From NCBI RefSeq assembly GCF_049615385.1, contig NZ_JBMZFL010000001.1: 64,000 bases of DNA. One strand, written 5' to 3'. Position 1 is the first letter of the stretch. Each line of letters begins with the position of its first letter. Under the pieces are notes generated by a model. The model had not been told where the DNA came from. It did not search any database and saw only the letters and a list, made by a program, of their open reading frames with translations. Below, piece by piece: positions 51,858 through 61,473 of the stretch. The translations under genes were made by a program, and so were the position numbers. The stretch comes from Aequoribacter sp049615385 (lineage in GTDB: Bacteria > Pseudomonadota > Gammaproteobacteria > Pseudomonadales > Halieaceae).

Positions 51858-53708
51858 CTAAAATTGATAGGACACGCCGGCGTAAATTGCCGCGCGACTG
51901 GCGTAATAACCTGGGATTTCGCGGGTATCTGCGTCTAGCGCGTTTTCTACACGCAGATAGGGCTTAAGATCGCGCGTCAACGCGTACTGTAACTTGAAGC
52001 TCAATGCAGTATACCCGTCGATCGACTGATTCACTATGCCCCGCGAATCGCCTCGGTACTGCATGGCGACTTGCCCAGAAAGCTTGTGCTGCGGATGGCT
52101 GTAGCGGACGGATAGCGCCGCTTGGTTATCGGGACGATAAATTCGAGCACTGCCGTCTGGTCGTTCACTGTTCATCATGGTTGCATTGGTTGCTATGGTT
52201 AAGCCTTCCGTTACCGCCCAGTCGGCACTCAGCTCGAGCCCCGACACCAATGCCTCGCCGTCGTCTTGTAAATAGCCGGTATAAGCCTCTAAATCGAAGA
52301 AAATCTCGTCCTCTACGGTCTGACGAAAGTAGGTGGCCTGAACATGAAGGTCGGCGTTGAGCAGCCATTCAACCCCAATGTCAAAGCCCGCGCTGCGCTC
52401 TTCGTTGAGTTGAGTCGTCGTGGCGAGACCATAGGCGAATGGCCCCGCGTTGTAGGCGACTTCGTACAGGCTGGGGGCTCTGAAGCCCGTACCGTAGCTG
52501 ATTTTGTATTTTAATACGCTGCCGTTGAGTGGTTGCACGGCAGTGCCCGTGAGTCGAATCGAGTTGTGACGCCCAAAGTCGTCGTTGTCGTCAGTTCGGG
52601 CACCGGCAGCTAACGTGAGGGTATCAATTGGGGCCCATTTGAGTTCCGCGTACAGGCCGAGCTGATCGCGTTGTCGGGTCAGGCTACCGTCGTTGAGTTC
52701 TGATTGATCGGCATCGGCACCAACCACCGCATGGGTGCGCTCGTTCAAGTCCAGTTTGCTGGCCCATGCAAGTGACCGCAACTTGCCCTTAGCGCCAAAC
52801 GAAAAGGCCTTATCACTGTAGAAGGCTTTGTCAGTCTGACTTTGGCTGAAGCTGAGCCGATGCATTGCGTAATCGCCAGTATAGCTCGCACCAATTTGGT
52901 GAACTTTGCTGTCGTACTGGTCGGTGCAGTCATGGGTCACTTGGAAGCTCGCGCTGTAGCAACCATCGTATTCGTTGGTCGCTGATGTGGTCCGGTGCAC
53001 AACGCTGAGCTGGAGGTTGTTGGATGCTTGCCAGCTGCCGCTCAGATGCTTTGTGTCGTTATCGTAGCCGTCAGAATCTCTTGCCGCGGTATCCGCAGTC
53101 GAGGCATTGAATCCGTCCAGTGAGCTATTCTGCCAACTTGCCTGCAGGTAGCCGTGCTCACCGCTGATCGCGCTTTTGGCAAACAGTGATTGCTGATTGT
53201 AACGGCCGGTCTCAAGCGATACCGTGTTGCTCCATCCCGCTTGGTTGGGTTTCGAGCTCAAGTAAATAATACCACCAGCATCCGCACCGTACATGAGTCC
53301 TTGCGGGCCGCGTAAAATTTCCACCGAAGTGAGGCTTTGTGTCGTGAGGTGTTCTAACCGAGGACTGTGTTGTGTGCCTGACGTATCCGTTAAAGGAATA
53401 CCGTCAAGTACTACGAGGGTTCGGTATCCTTCTTCGCCCCTAATACGTACAGTCGCGGCCTTGCCCGCGCCACCGGTGTGTGTCACCGACATGGATGGCT
53501 GGTATTGCAGAATGTCCACTAAAGATAAGTTCCCGTAGTAATCGAGATCTTCTTTGGACAGCTTTGTGATCGCGGTTGCGATCTCACTCCAGGGCTCGGG
53601 GACCCGTGAGCTGGTTATTACGATTTCTTCCAGAGCAGTGGTGCTCGAAGCGAGTGCGTTACAGCTTGCAAGAAGCAGGGCGCAAGAAGCGCTTTTTTTG
53701 ATAAACAT
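51858..53708 (-). CDS. btuB: TonB-dependent vitamin B12 receptor BtuB
   Basis: The 616-residue outer-membrane protein has a signal peptide (about 1-21) and a TonB box in EEIVITSSR. A plug domain follows (about 35-150: SLVDILQYQPSMSVTHTGG, VVLDGIPLTDTSG, VEILRGPQGLMYGADAGG), then a 22-strand barrel ending in YAGVSYQF with the terminal Phe. The length equals that of E. coli BtuB (614). The cobalamin riboswitch in its leader and the btuCDF-cobO neighbours fix the substrate. It is the first gene of the operon. Confidence 0.94.
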   Translation of the reverse strand: MFIKKSASCALLLASCNALASSTTALEEIVITSSRVPEPWSEIATAITKLSKEDLDYYGNLSLVDILQYQPSMSVTHTGGAGKAATVRIRGEEGYRTLVVLDGIPLTDTSGTQHSPRLEHLTTQSLTSVEILRGPQGLMYGADAGGIIYLSSKPNQAGWSNTVSLETGRYNQQSLFAKSAISGEHGYLQASWQNSSLDGFNASTADTAARDSDGYDNDTKHLSGSWQASNNLQLSVVHRTTSATNEYDGCYSASFQVTHDCTDQYDSKVHQIGASYTGDYAMHRLSFSQSQTDKAFYSDKAFSFGAKGKLRSLAWASKLDLNERTHAVVGADADQSELNDGSLTRQRDQLGLYAELKWAPIDTLTLAAGARTDDNDDFGRHNSIRLTGTAVQPLNGSVLKYKISYGTGFRAPSLYEVAYNAGPFAYGLATTTQLNEERSAGFDIGVEWLLNADLHVQATYFRQTVEDEIFFDLEAYTGYLQDDGEALVSGLELSADWAVTEGLTIATNATMMNSERPDGSARIYRPDNQAALSVRYSHPQHKLSGQVAMQYRGDSRGIVNQSIDGYTALSFKLQYALTRDLKPYLRVENALDADTREIPGYYASRAAIYAGVSYQF

Positions 53709-53715
53709 AGTGTAT

Positions 53716-53745
53716 CCTCAATGCCACAATGTACGGCGATTGAGG
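53716..53745 (-). promoter_or_regulatory. Ribosome-binding-site hairpin of btuB (riboswitch expression platform)
   Basis: On the minus strand CCTCAAT (53745-53739) can pair with ATTGAGG (53722-53716), a perfect 7-bp stem. The 3' arm contains GAGG, the btuB ribosome-binding site, 7 bases before the ATG at 53708. Closing this stem would stop translation. It directly follows the aptamer, so translational control by B12 is likely. Confidence 0.7.
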
Positions 53746-53763
53746 GAGGGGTCATAGGCCTAA

Positions 53764-53932
53764 TCGGTGTCAACGAGAAACCCTGATGGAAAGCCCTCCG
53801 CTCCATCGGTTGCTGTTCCGGCAGGTATCGGGCTTACAGCGGGGGCTGATTACCGTTGCGGGGGCAGCGCTGGCTTTCTCACCAGACTTCCCTTTTAACC
53901 TACCCAGCCCACGAGAGGGCGGCAGGCACCAA
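53764..53932 (-). promoter_or_regulatory. Cobalamin riboswitch
   Basis: The reverse strand holds the hallmark cobalamin aptamer elements in order: GGTTAAAAGGGAA (53900-53888), GGTG, GCCCCCGCAACGG (53865-53853) and the B12 box AGCCCGATACCTGCC (53834-53820). Outer arms TTGGTG (53932-53927) and CACCGA (53769-53764) can form the closing stem. It lies upstream of btuB. The gap 53709-54069 thus consists of this aptamer, its platform and the upstream promoter region; no gene is seen there. Confidence 0.93.
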
Positions 53933-54069
53933 GAACGCGATCAGAGTAGGTCGTCAGGTACCAGCTGTCAATTGCATTGAGTCGCATTAGCGTATGCAAA
54001 TATGACGTAAATCACTGTCTGCGGTAGCTGTATCTGCTATGCTAGCGCGCTTTTAGCGCATATAAGACT

Positions 54070-54597
54070 GTGTTTACTGTGAGCCTAGAAACAAATATTG
54101 AAGCCATTGTTGCCCAACAGATAGGACGAACCCCGCAGGGTTTTCAGGGCGTCGCGGTTTGGCGCCGCAGTCGCCCAGCGGTTATCCGAGTCGCTCCTAT
54201 TGTTCGCAAACAACCGTTCCCGACGACGTTTTGGCTAACTGATCCGGAACTTAACCTGGTGTTAGATCGACTCGAGGCGGGCGGGGCAATCGCCACTTTG
54301 CAGTCTCAAGTGGATGTTGATCCGGCAATAGCGGCGCGAATGGCGCAGGATCATCGAGCACACCAAGCGCTGAGACAAAGGCTGTGGACGTCTGTGCAGG
54401 CGCAGGAAGTGGCAAGTTCAGCCTTTGCAAACGTGTTTGAGTCGCGCGGGATTGGGGGTATTGAGGCGGACGACCGAATTCGGTGTTTGCACACCTGGAT
54501 GGCCTCGCACCTGGTGGTCAGGAATGTCATCGGGGAGATGACGGAAACCCTGCTACCTGAAGGTTTGTTGGATGATTTAACTAAGGCCACAGATTGA
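54070..54597 (+). CDS. DUF501 family protein
   Basis: A GTG start at 54070 (GTG 54079 is an alternative) gives 175 residues. The pattern is that of DUF501: AIVAQQIGRTPQGFQGVAVW, then RVAPIVRKQPFPTTFWLTDPEL, LEAGGAIATLQSQVD, and the strongly conserved RGIGGIEADDRIRCLHTWMASHLV near the end. The last includes Cys and His that might bind metal. The function of this family is unknown; it is common in Actinobacteria beside cell-division genes and found in some Proteobacteria. The DAHP synthase gene follows 31 bases later. Confidence 0.85.
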   Translation: MFTVSLETNIEAIVAQQIGRTPQGFQGVAVWRRSRPAVIRVAPIVRKQPFPTTFWLTDPELNLVLDRLEAGGAIATLQSQVDVDPAIAARMAQDHRAHQALRQRLWTSVQAQEVASSAFANVFESRGIGGIEADDRIRCLHTWMASHLVVRNVIGEMTETLLPEGLLDDLTKATD

Positions 54598-54628
54598 TGT
54601 GGCGTAAAAAGTAAGAGGTAGTAGCTGA

Positions 54629-55681
54629 ATGACGACCACGGATGATACTCGGATCAATAAAATCATAGAACTGGTTGCGCCAGAGGCCCTGGTGGCTGAA
54701 ATCCCGGCAACTGAGGTGGCTGTACATACGGTTTCACGCGCTCGGTCTGCTATTCACAACGTGCTCAACGATGAGGATCCTCGTTTAGTCGTGGTTGTTG
54801 GGCCGTGTTCTATTCATGACCCAGTAGCGGCGATGGATTATGCCCGCCGACTAGCAGCGTTGCGTGAACGCTATGCCAATGAGCTTGAGGTGGTCATGCG
54901 TGTCTATTTTGAAAAGCCCAGAACGACCGTGGGCTGGAAAGGCCTCATTAACGACCCGGACCTGAACAACACGTTCAAAATCAATAAAGGTTTGGGTCTA
55001 GCGCGACGTCTGTTGGCAGAGTTGGCTGAACTCGGTTTGCCTGCCGGTACCGAATATTTAGATTTAATAAGTCCTCAATACATTGCTGATTTGGTTTCGT
55101 GGGGTGCAATCGGCGCACGCACTACCGAGAGCCAAACACATCGAGAGTTGGCGTCAGGGTTGTCTTGCCCCGTCGGTTTTAAAAACGCCACGGATGGAGA
55201 CATTCAAGTTGCCATCGACGCGATTAAGTCAGCTTCTAACCCTCATCATTTTTTGTCGGTCACAAAGCAAGGGCATTCGGCGATTTTTCAAACCGTCGGA
55301 AACGAAGATTGTCATGTCATTCTGCGGGGTGGTAAACACCCCAACTATGACATGTTCTCGGTCGATGATACGGCAGCAATGCTGATAAAGGCAGGTCTGC
55401 CACAGCGTATTATGATTGATGCAAGCCACGCCAATTCTAGAAAGAATCCTGCGCGTCAGATGGACGTCATCAACGATATCGCAACGCAAGTTGGACGGGG
55501 TAGCCGCAGCATTTTCGGAGTGATGATCGAGAGCAATATCGTCGGCGGGCGTCAAGATGTTATCGATACGCAGGCGCTGACCTATGGCCAAAGCATCACC
55601 GATGCCTGCATTAGCTGGGAAGATACGGAGCGCGCGCTAGAGGTCTTAGCCGACGCTGTGCTCAAATCGGGACGGCTGTAG
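54629..55681 (+). CDS. 3-deoxy-7-phosphoheptulonate synthase, class I (AroF/G/H type)
   Basis: The 350-residue enzyme joins PEP and erythrose-4-phosphate in the first step of aromatic synthesis. GPCSIHDPVAAMDYA binds the metal and substrate. FEKPRTTVGWKGLINDPDLN, WGAIGARTTESQTHRELASG and MIDASHANSRKNP are all closely AroG-like. Which aromatic amino acid inhibits it cannot be told with confidence, so no isozyme letter is given. It stands between the DUF501 gene and the Fur-controlled feoAB genes. Confidence 0.94.
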   Translation: MTTTDDTRINKIIELVAPEALVAEIPATEVAVHTVSRARSAIHNVLNDEDPRLVVVVGPCSIHDPVAAMDYARRLAALRERYANELEVVMRVYFEKPRTTVGWKGLINDPDLNNTFKINKGLGLARRLLAELAELGLPAGTEYLDLISPQYIADLVSWGAIGARTTESQTHRELASGLSCPVGFKNATDGDIQVAIDAIKSASNPHHFLSVTKQGHSAIFQTVGNEDCHVILRGGKHPNYDMFSVDDTAAMLIKAGLPQRIMIDASHANSRKNPARQMDVINDIATQVGRGSRSIFGVMIESNIVGGRQDVIDTQALTYGQSITDACISWEDTERALEVLADAVLKSGRL

Positions 55682-55705
55682 TCAACACCCGCGACCTTGG
55701 TTTTT

Positions 55706-55730
55706 GCAAATGATAAGTATTACCATTTGC
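55706..55730 (+). promoter_or_regulatory. Fur box upstream of feoAB
   Basis: GCAAATG (55706-55712) and CATTTGC (55724-55730) are inverted arms. The core TGATAAGTATTACCA (55711-55725) matches the 7-1-7 Fur consensus TGATAATnATTATCA at all but two defined positions. It lies 54 bases before the feoA GTG, so iron-dependent repression is expected. Confidence 0.85.
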
Positions 55731-55783
55731 ATTTAAATCTGTTAATGTGTCGGCGTCTATCGTGTGCTGTTTCGAGGTTTAGA

Positions 55784-56032
55784 GTGGATCAACAGTCCCT
55801 TTCATTGTGGCAACTGCAGCGCGGGGATACTGTGCTGATTGCACATTATTCAGACGCGCTTGCTAGCAACTATTGCCGTCGGCTCCAAGAGCTGGGTTTT
55901 CGTCTTGGCGCGAAAGTGGTTTGCACAGCAGCTCCAAGTCTGGGTGCGCCGAAACTGTACCGCGTTGATAATGCCGTGTACTCCTTAGACAAATTGGTTG
56001 CCGGCGCAATTTACGCAGAGAGACTGGCGTGA
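55784..56032 (+). CDS. feoA: Ferrous iron transport protein A
   Basis: GTG 55784 (MDQQSLSLWQLQRGD), preceded by GAGG, gives the usual SH3-like FeoA of 82 residues; the frame is open from 55697 but that part overlaps the Fur box. QELGFRLGAKVVCTAAPSLGAPKLYRVDNAVYSLDK carries the family core, with the LGFxxGxxV signature. FeoA is a small cytosolic protein needed for FeoB function. Its TGA overlaps the feoB ATG by one base. Confidence 0.88.
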   Translation: MDQQSLSLWQLQRGDTVLIAHYSDALASNYCRRLQELGFRLGAKVVCTAAPSLGAPKLYRVDNAVYSLDKLVAGAIYAERLA

Positions 56033-57858
56033 TGAAAGACGTACTCGTTATTGGAAGCCCCAATTCGGGTAAAACCCTGCTGTTCAATCGTTTGACTGGC
56101 CTGAAGCAAAAAGTGGCAAACTTTCCGGGTGTCACTGTCAGTACCCACGCGGGCACAGCGAGCTTTGATCCCACTTTACAGTTGGTTGATTTCCCGGGCG
56201 TTTATTCCTTGCATACCATTTCCGGTGAAGAGGAAGTCGCAGTCAGGGCATTTCAGCAGGCCATTCAGAAGATCGATAAGACTAAAGCCGTGCTCTGCGT
56301 ACTAGACGCCACCCGCCTAGAAAAAGGCTTATTTTTTGCCCTTCAAGTGCGTGAGGCCTGTGTCGCCGCAGACCTGCCCTTTGTCGTGGCATGTAATATG
56401 GTCGATATCCTGGACAAGCACAAACTTAGGCTCGACCTCGACGGGTTAGAGCGCGAATTGGGCGTACCTCTGGTTGGCGTATCCGCTAAATCTGGATTCG
56501 GGTTGGAGCGCCTGCAACAGGTGCTATCTTCCGATAACTTGACCACTCCTCCAGCAGACTCAAACTTGCTTGCTAGGGATGAGGGATGGGAGCGCAATCG
56601 GGCCGAGCAGCTCGCACACACTTACGGACCAAAAGGCGACTTGTTACTCAAAAGCCATAGCCGCTTAGATGATTTCTTTTTACACTCAGTCAGTGGTGGA
56701 TTGGCGTTTTTCGTTATTATGTTCTCTCTGTTCCAGGCCATTTTCACTTGGGCTGCTCCGATGATGGATGCCGTCGAAGCCTCCCTGGGATGGGCTGCTG
56801 AGGGCATAGTACCCCACATCGGCAATCAACTACTTGCAGACTTCGTCCGAGACGCAATTTTTGGCGGTGTGGGTGCCTTTTTAGTGTTTGTGCCGCAAAT
56901 TTTTGTGCTGACTTTGGTAGTCGGTACTCTCGAAGATTCTGGCTATCTCGCGCGTGCGGCGGTGATTTGCCATAGGCCCCTCAATGCTTTTGGGCTAACG
57001 GGTAAGAGTTTCGTGCCTATGCTCAGTGGCGTGGCGTGCGCCATTCCGGCAATTTACGCGGCACGTACCATAGAATCGCCCCGCAAGCGCTGGCTCACCT
57101 ATATGGCCATCCCCTTGATGCCTTGCTCGGCGCGTTTACCGGTTTATGCGCTGCTGATCGCGGCCTTTATTCCCAACGAGTCAATAGCCGGTGGTCTGTT
57201 AGGATTACAGGGTTTGGCGATGTTCGGCATTTACTTATTTGGGATTGTAACTGCTTTGCTGGTGACAGCGGCAATTTCGCGGGTTACGCCGGACGAAGAG
57301 CAAGATGCATCTTTCGTGCTTGAGATGCCACCCTATCGACTACCCTCGTGGCAATCTATTCTGAGAGGCGCTATCGAGCGTGCGGGGTATTTCGTTAAGA
57401 AGGCTGGCCCCGTTATTTTTTGGATTACCATGTTAATTTGGTTTTTAGGCTATTTCCCTAATCAAGGACAGGATTTATCGCAGTCTTATTTAGCCTGGGC
57501 GGGCCGTTTGATCGAACCTGTATTCCAACCACTTGGCTTAGATTGGAAGTATGGTATCGCGATTTTAGCGTCTTTCGTGGCACGCGAGGTGTTTGTGGGT
57601 ACTTTGGGGACGCTGTACGGTATCGAGGATGCGACCGAGAACGTGGTATCTTTGGCGACGAGGGTTCAAGAGAGCGGCTTGCCTTTGGCGTCTGGCGTTG
57701 CGCTGCTGGTGTTTTTCGCGGTCGCGGCACAATGCGTCTCGACGCTAGCAACCCTCTACCGCGAAGGCGGTAGTGCCAAGTTACCACTGCAATTACTGGT
57801 CGGTTATGGACTGCTGTCTTACGCGTTGGCTTGGTGTGCCTTTACTCTTCTAAGCTGA
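56032..57858 (+). CDS. feoB: Ferrous iron transport protein B, short form
   Basis: ATG 56032 (GTG 56029 is in frame too) gives 608 residues. The cytosolic G domain has G1 GSPNSGKT (about 8-15), G3 DFPG and G4 NMVD, and is followed by a short regulatory domain. The membrane part has two gate repeats, with SGVACAIPAIYAAR and CSARLPVYALLIAAF carrying the conserved Cys of the first gate. CSTLATLYREGG occurs near the end. It imports Fe(II) across the inner membrane. At 608 residues it is well below the 773 of E. coli FeoB, and no feoC follows. Confidence 0.93.
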   Translation: MKDVLVIGSPNSGKTLLFNRLTGLKQKVANFPGVTVSTHAGTASFDPTLQLVDFPGVYSLHTISGEEEVAVRAFQQAIQKIDKTKAVLCVLDATRLEKGLFFALQVREACVAADLPFVVACNMVDILDKHKLRLDLDGLERELGVPLVGVSAKSGFGLERLQQVLSSDNLTTPPADSNLLARDEGWERNRAEQLAHTYGPKGDLLLKSHSRLDDFFLHSVSGGLAFFVIMFSLFQAIFTWAAPMMDAVEASLGWAAEGIVPHIGNQLLADFVRDAIFGGVGAFLVFVPQIFVLTLVVGTLEDSGYLARAAVICHRPLNAFGLTGKSFVPMLSGVACAIPAIYAARTIESPRKRWLTYMAIPLMPCSARLPVYALLIAAFIPNESIAGGLLGLQGLAMFGIYLFGIVTALLVTAAISRVTPDEEQDASFVLEMPPYRLPSWQSILRGAIERAGYFVKKAGPVIFWITMLIWFLGYFPNQGQDLSQSYLAWAGRLIEPVFQPLGLDWKYGIAILASFVAREVFVGTLGTLYGIEDATENVVSLATRVQESGLPLASGVALLVFFAVAAQCVSTLATLYREGGSAKLPLQLLVGYGLLSYALAWCAFTLLS

Positions 57859-57917
57859 CCAATAGTTCCTAGCTCGCGGCTCCTGAGGTATGCTTCTCTT
57901 ATAAAAAAGGGGAAGCA

Positions 57918-60900
57918 ATGATTTCACCAACGCTGTTAGCGACACTCGGTATTGCCTACATCTTTGTCTTGTTTCTAGTGGCATGGCTAGCGGATCGCCG
58001 AGTTGAGGCTGGTCGTTCGCTATTGTCCGGAAAGACCATGCGCGGGTTAGTCTATGCACTCTCGCTTGGTGTGTATTGTTCTTCTTGGACGTTTTATGGC
58101 GCCGTGGGTACAGCTAACACTAGCGCTTGGGCGCACGCACCCATCTATCTCGGTCCAATCTTGCTAATGATCTTGGCCTGGCCGGTATTCAAACGCCTAG
58201 TCGATACACGGCGAAAGCAGCGCGTCACATCGTTAGCCGATTATTTATCTGCTCGGTTTGGAAAGCGACCTTCTTTAGCGCTTATCGTGACTGTGGTTGC
58301 CGTCGCTGCGGTGGTGCCCTACATCGCCCTGCAGTTCAAAGCCTTGGCTCAAGCATGGCAAATCATCAATGTGCACTTTGCGGGTCAAACCTTCCAACAA
58401 TTGGACACTCAAAGTGTTCCACTTATTGCGGGGCTATTGGCAATTTTTACAGTGCTGTTTGGCGCTCGACGCCTAGATGGCAGCGAGCGGCACGCTGGCG
58501 TTATGTCGGCTATTGCTTTCGAATCGCTGATAAAACTGGTGTCTTTTTTAGTCGTGGCATTTTTTGCGCTTGAATATTTGGGGGAAGACAGTGCCTTAGA
58601 TCCGATACCCAATTTTATGCCCCCGCTTCAGGCAGCAACTTTAGATGCCGATTTCATTGCCAAAACCTTGTTGAGCGCGTTAGCCATTTTGTGCTTACCA
58701 AGACAATTCCACGTGAGCGTAGTGGAATTACAAGAGGGCACTAGAGTGGGTTTAAGTCGCTGGGTGTTCCCACTGTATTTATTGTGCTTTCTGCTGCTGG
58801 TTATCCCGATCAGCCAAGCGGGGAATATATTGTTTGCCGACAATCCGCAAGTCAGCCCTGACACATGGGTGCAAATGATCCCGCTCGCTCTCGACGCACC
58901 TTGGGTGGCCACCGCCGCATTTATTGGTGGTATCTCGGCAGCGACGTCCATGGCGATTATCGCAACCCTAAGTTTATCGATTATGCTCACCAACGAAGTG
59001 GTGGCGCCTGCACTGATGCGATTGAGCGCCGGCACGCCCTCGAGTCTGCTGCGCTTGGGCGATAATTTAAAGCGGGTGAGGCGCTTGCTGATCGTGGTGA
59101 TTATGATTGCCGCTTGGTGGGTTACTGAAGCACTGGTGAATGTGACCTGGCTGACATCTATTGGTTTTATGTCGTTTTTAGGAGCAGCGCAGGTAGCTCC
59201 CGGTTTAATCGCCGGCTTGTATTGGCGCAAGGCGCATGGCTTAGCCGTCATGCTGGGGATGTGTTTTGGTTTGTCTCTGTGGTTTTACACTTGCGTCATT
59301 CCTTTTGTGTTTGCTGGGCAGTATGAATGGCTCAGTGCTGGCCCTTGGGGTTTGGCTTGGCTCTCGCCGATACGATTTTTAAGCCTCGATTTGGGCTCGA
59401 TTATTGCCAATGCCACATTTTGGAGCCTGGGATTTAACCTAGTCACGTTGATACTGATGTCGTTGCTTTTGCCAATGGCAGCCTCGGACAAACGACAGGT
59501 TGCTTTGTTTTTCCCGGATACCGAACGGGATGCCACCCAGCTGGACTTTTCCTTGACCTTGGTCAGGGTGAGTCAGATTCAGGCGCTCTTGACGCCGTTT
59601 CTGCGCGATCATGTTTATCAGAGTTTATGGCGGGAGGTTGAGAGTGCCTATGAGCAACGTCTTCTGCCCGGCGATCGGGCGCCAAAATTTGTGGTCGAGC
59701 GAGTCGAATCCATATTGGCTGATATTATTGGTGTGGCATCAGCGCATCGTGCTATGGAACAACTCGAGTACGGACAACAGCTCGCATTTCAAGATCTCGC
59801 TGGAATGGTGACCGATGCCAGTAAGCACAACAGTATTAACCGGTCACTGCTGGAGAGTGCGGTAGAAAACTTAACTCAAGGCATTGTTGTGGTAGACCCG
59901 GAACTACGACTGGTTGCCTGGAACAAACGCTATGAGGAACTATTTGATTATCCTCCCCGCTTTTTATACTCGGGCTGTCCAATCGAGCGTGTTTATCGTT
60001 TTAATGCACAACGAGGAATCTTAAATACACGAGAGGGTGACATTGATGGCGAGATCGAAAAGAGACTTGGATGGTTGCGTGAAGGCAACCCTCATCGGCT
60101 CGAAAGAACGCTGCCGAATGGCAAAGTGATCGATATTCGAGGGAATCCGCTGCCACAGGGCGGCTTCGTTACAACGTATATCGAAGTCACTGACTACCAC
60201 GATGTGTTGGCGCAGTTAGAGGATACGCGAGTCGCCCTCGAAGCCGAGGTTGCCTCGGGCACGAGAACGCTGCTTGAGACGAACACTCAATTGCGCAAAG
60301 AAAATCGACTGCGAGCTGAAGTCGAATCGCAGCTACGTGACGCTGGGCGGAGTAAGTCACACTTTATGTCAGCGACCAGTCATGACTTATTACAACCCAT
60401 TCATGCAGCACGTCTATTTACAGCAAGCTTACAGCAAAACCTGTTACAAAGCGGTGAGATGAATCCGGGCTTGGTTGCGCATATTGACCAGTCCTTGCAG
60501 CGGGCAGAACGTCTGATCACGGATCTACGTGAAATCAGTCGGCTCGATTCTGGTAGGCACGAACCTGCCGTCGCCGAGATCGCATTGCTTGATGTGCTCA
60601 GTCCTGTACTCGCCGAGCTTACAGCGATTGGGGAATCAAAAGGGCTGACCTTGCGGTGCGTGCCTTCAACACTTTGGCTTAAGGTCGATCCGGCGATGCT
60701 CACACGCATCCTGCAGAATCTAATTGGTAACGCCATTCGTTATACCGACCGTGGCAAAGTATTGGTCGGTGTGCGGCGACGAGCTGCTCACGCAGAAATT
60801 CAAGTCTGGGACACAGGTCGTGGCATTTCGCTCGCCGATCAGGCCCGAGTGTTTCAGGAGTTCGAGCGGATAGGGCGAGGCGACGCGAGTCAAGACGATG

Positions 60901-61445
60901 GCTTAGGTTTGGGACTGGCGATTGTTCAACGTTACTGCGATTTGCTAAATATTAAGCTCGATATGAAGTCCGAGGAGGGAAGGGGCTCGTTATTCAGTGT
61001 GCTTGTGCCTGTGGTCACGCCGCGTGCGACAGCGCCTACTATTGCAGCAGAACCCTTGGCGCCGCGCACTGCCTCGGGCCGGGTGCTGTGCCTTGACAAT
61101 GATCCGACGATTGTCGCGGGTATGGAGCAATTGATGACCGCCATGGGTTTACAGGTCACGACCCTCACCCACGAACGGGAGTTAATGAGTCTTCCTGCTT
61201 CCGTTGCCGAGAGCATTGATGTCGCATTAGTGGATTATCATTTGGACGACGGCACTCGGGGTGTCGATGTCATAACACAGTGGTTTAGCAATTTGGGCAA
61301 GACCTTACCTGTGGTTGTGATCAGCGCCGATGATTCGGATTCTGTGCGCAAAGCAGTAGCAGAGGCAGGGTTCAGGTTTATGCCCAAGCCCGTGAATGTA
61401 GGACGGCTGCAAGCCCTGATATCCGCGTTACTGAGTAAATCCTAA
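57918..61445 (+). CDS. Symporter-sensor hybrid histidine kinase, CrbS/MxtR-like
   Basis: A 1175-residue membrane protein with four parts. Residues 1-530 form a sodium:solute symporter (SLC5) module of about 13 helices, e.g. GVYCSSWTFYGAVG. A linker and a PAS domain (about 645-760, LTQGIVVVDPELRLVAWNKRY) follow. The histidine kinase has His822 in SATSHDLLQP and the N box IGNAIRYTDRG near 932, with a G box DDGLGLGLAIVQRY. A receiver domain holds Asp1106 in ALVDYH. The plan is that of CrbS (Vibrio) and MxtR (Pseudomonas), which control acetate use. A LuxR-type regulator is convergent just downstream. Confidence 0.9.
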   Translation: MISPTLLATLGIAYIFVLFLVAWLADRRVEAGRSLLSGKTMRGLVYALSLGVYCSSWTFYGAVGTANTSAWAHAPIYLGPILLMILAWPVFKRLVDTRRKQRVTSLADYLSARFGKRPSLALIVTVVAVAAVVPYIALQFKALAQAWQIINVHFAGQTFQQLDTQSVPLIAGLLAIFTVLFGARRLDGSERHAGVMSAIAFESLIKLVSFLVVAFFALEYLGEDSALDPIPNFMPPLQAATLDADFIAKTLLSALAILCLPRQFHVSVVELQEGTRVGLSRWVFPLYLLCFLLLVIPISQAGNILFADNPQVSPDTWVQMIPLALDAPWVATAAFIGGISAATSMAIIATLSLSIMLTNEVVAPALMRLSAGTPSSLLRLGDNLKRVRRLLIVVIMIAAWWVTEALVNVTWLTSIGFMSFLGAAQVAPGLIAGLYWRKAHGLAVMLGMCFGLSLWFYTCVIPFVFAGQYEWLSAGPWGLAWLSPIRFLSLDLGSIIANATFWSLGFNLVTLILMSLLLPMAASDKRQVALFFPDTERDATQLDFSLTLVRVSQIQALLTPFLRDHVYQSLWREVESAYEQRLLPGDRAPKFVVERVESILADIIGVASAHRAMEQLEYGQQLAFQDLAGMVTDASKHNSINRSLLESAVENLTQGIVVVDPELRLVAWNKRYEELFDYPPRFLYSGCPIERVYRFNAQRGILNTREGDIDGEIEKRLGWLREGNPHRLERTLPNGKVIDIRGNPLPQGGFVTTYIEVTDYHDVLAQLEDTRVALEAEVASGTRTLLETNTQLRKENRLRAEVESQLRDAGRSKSHFMSATSHDLLQPIHAARLFTASLQQNLLQSGEMNPGLVAHIDQSLQRAERLITDLREISRLDSGRHEPAVAEIALLDVLSPVLAELTAIGESKGLTLRCVPSTLWLKVDPAMLTRILQNLIGNAIRYTDRGKVLVGVRRRAAHAEIQVWDTGRGISLADQARVFQEFERIGRGDASQDDGLGLGLAIVQRYCDLLNIKLDMKSEEGRGSLFSVLVPVVTPRATAPTIAAEPLAPRTASGRVLCLDNDPTIVAGMEQLMTAMGLQVTTLTHERELMSLPASVAESIDVALVDYHLDDGTRGVDVITQWFSNLGKTLPVVVISADDSDSVRKAVAEAGFRFMPKPVNVGRLQALISALLSKS

Positions 61446-61473
61446 CGCGTGGATGTCCGCCGTTTGGCCCGCA

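Noticed and set aside
53786..53980. A 64-codon plus-strand frame between btuB and the DUF501 gene
   Set aside because: It is the complement of the cobalamin riboswitch; its apparent coding comes from the conserved aptamer sequence.
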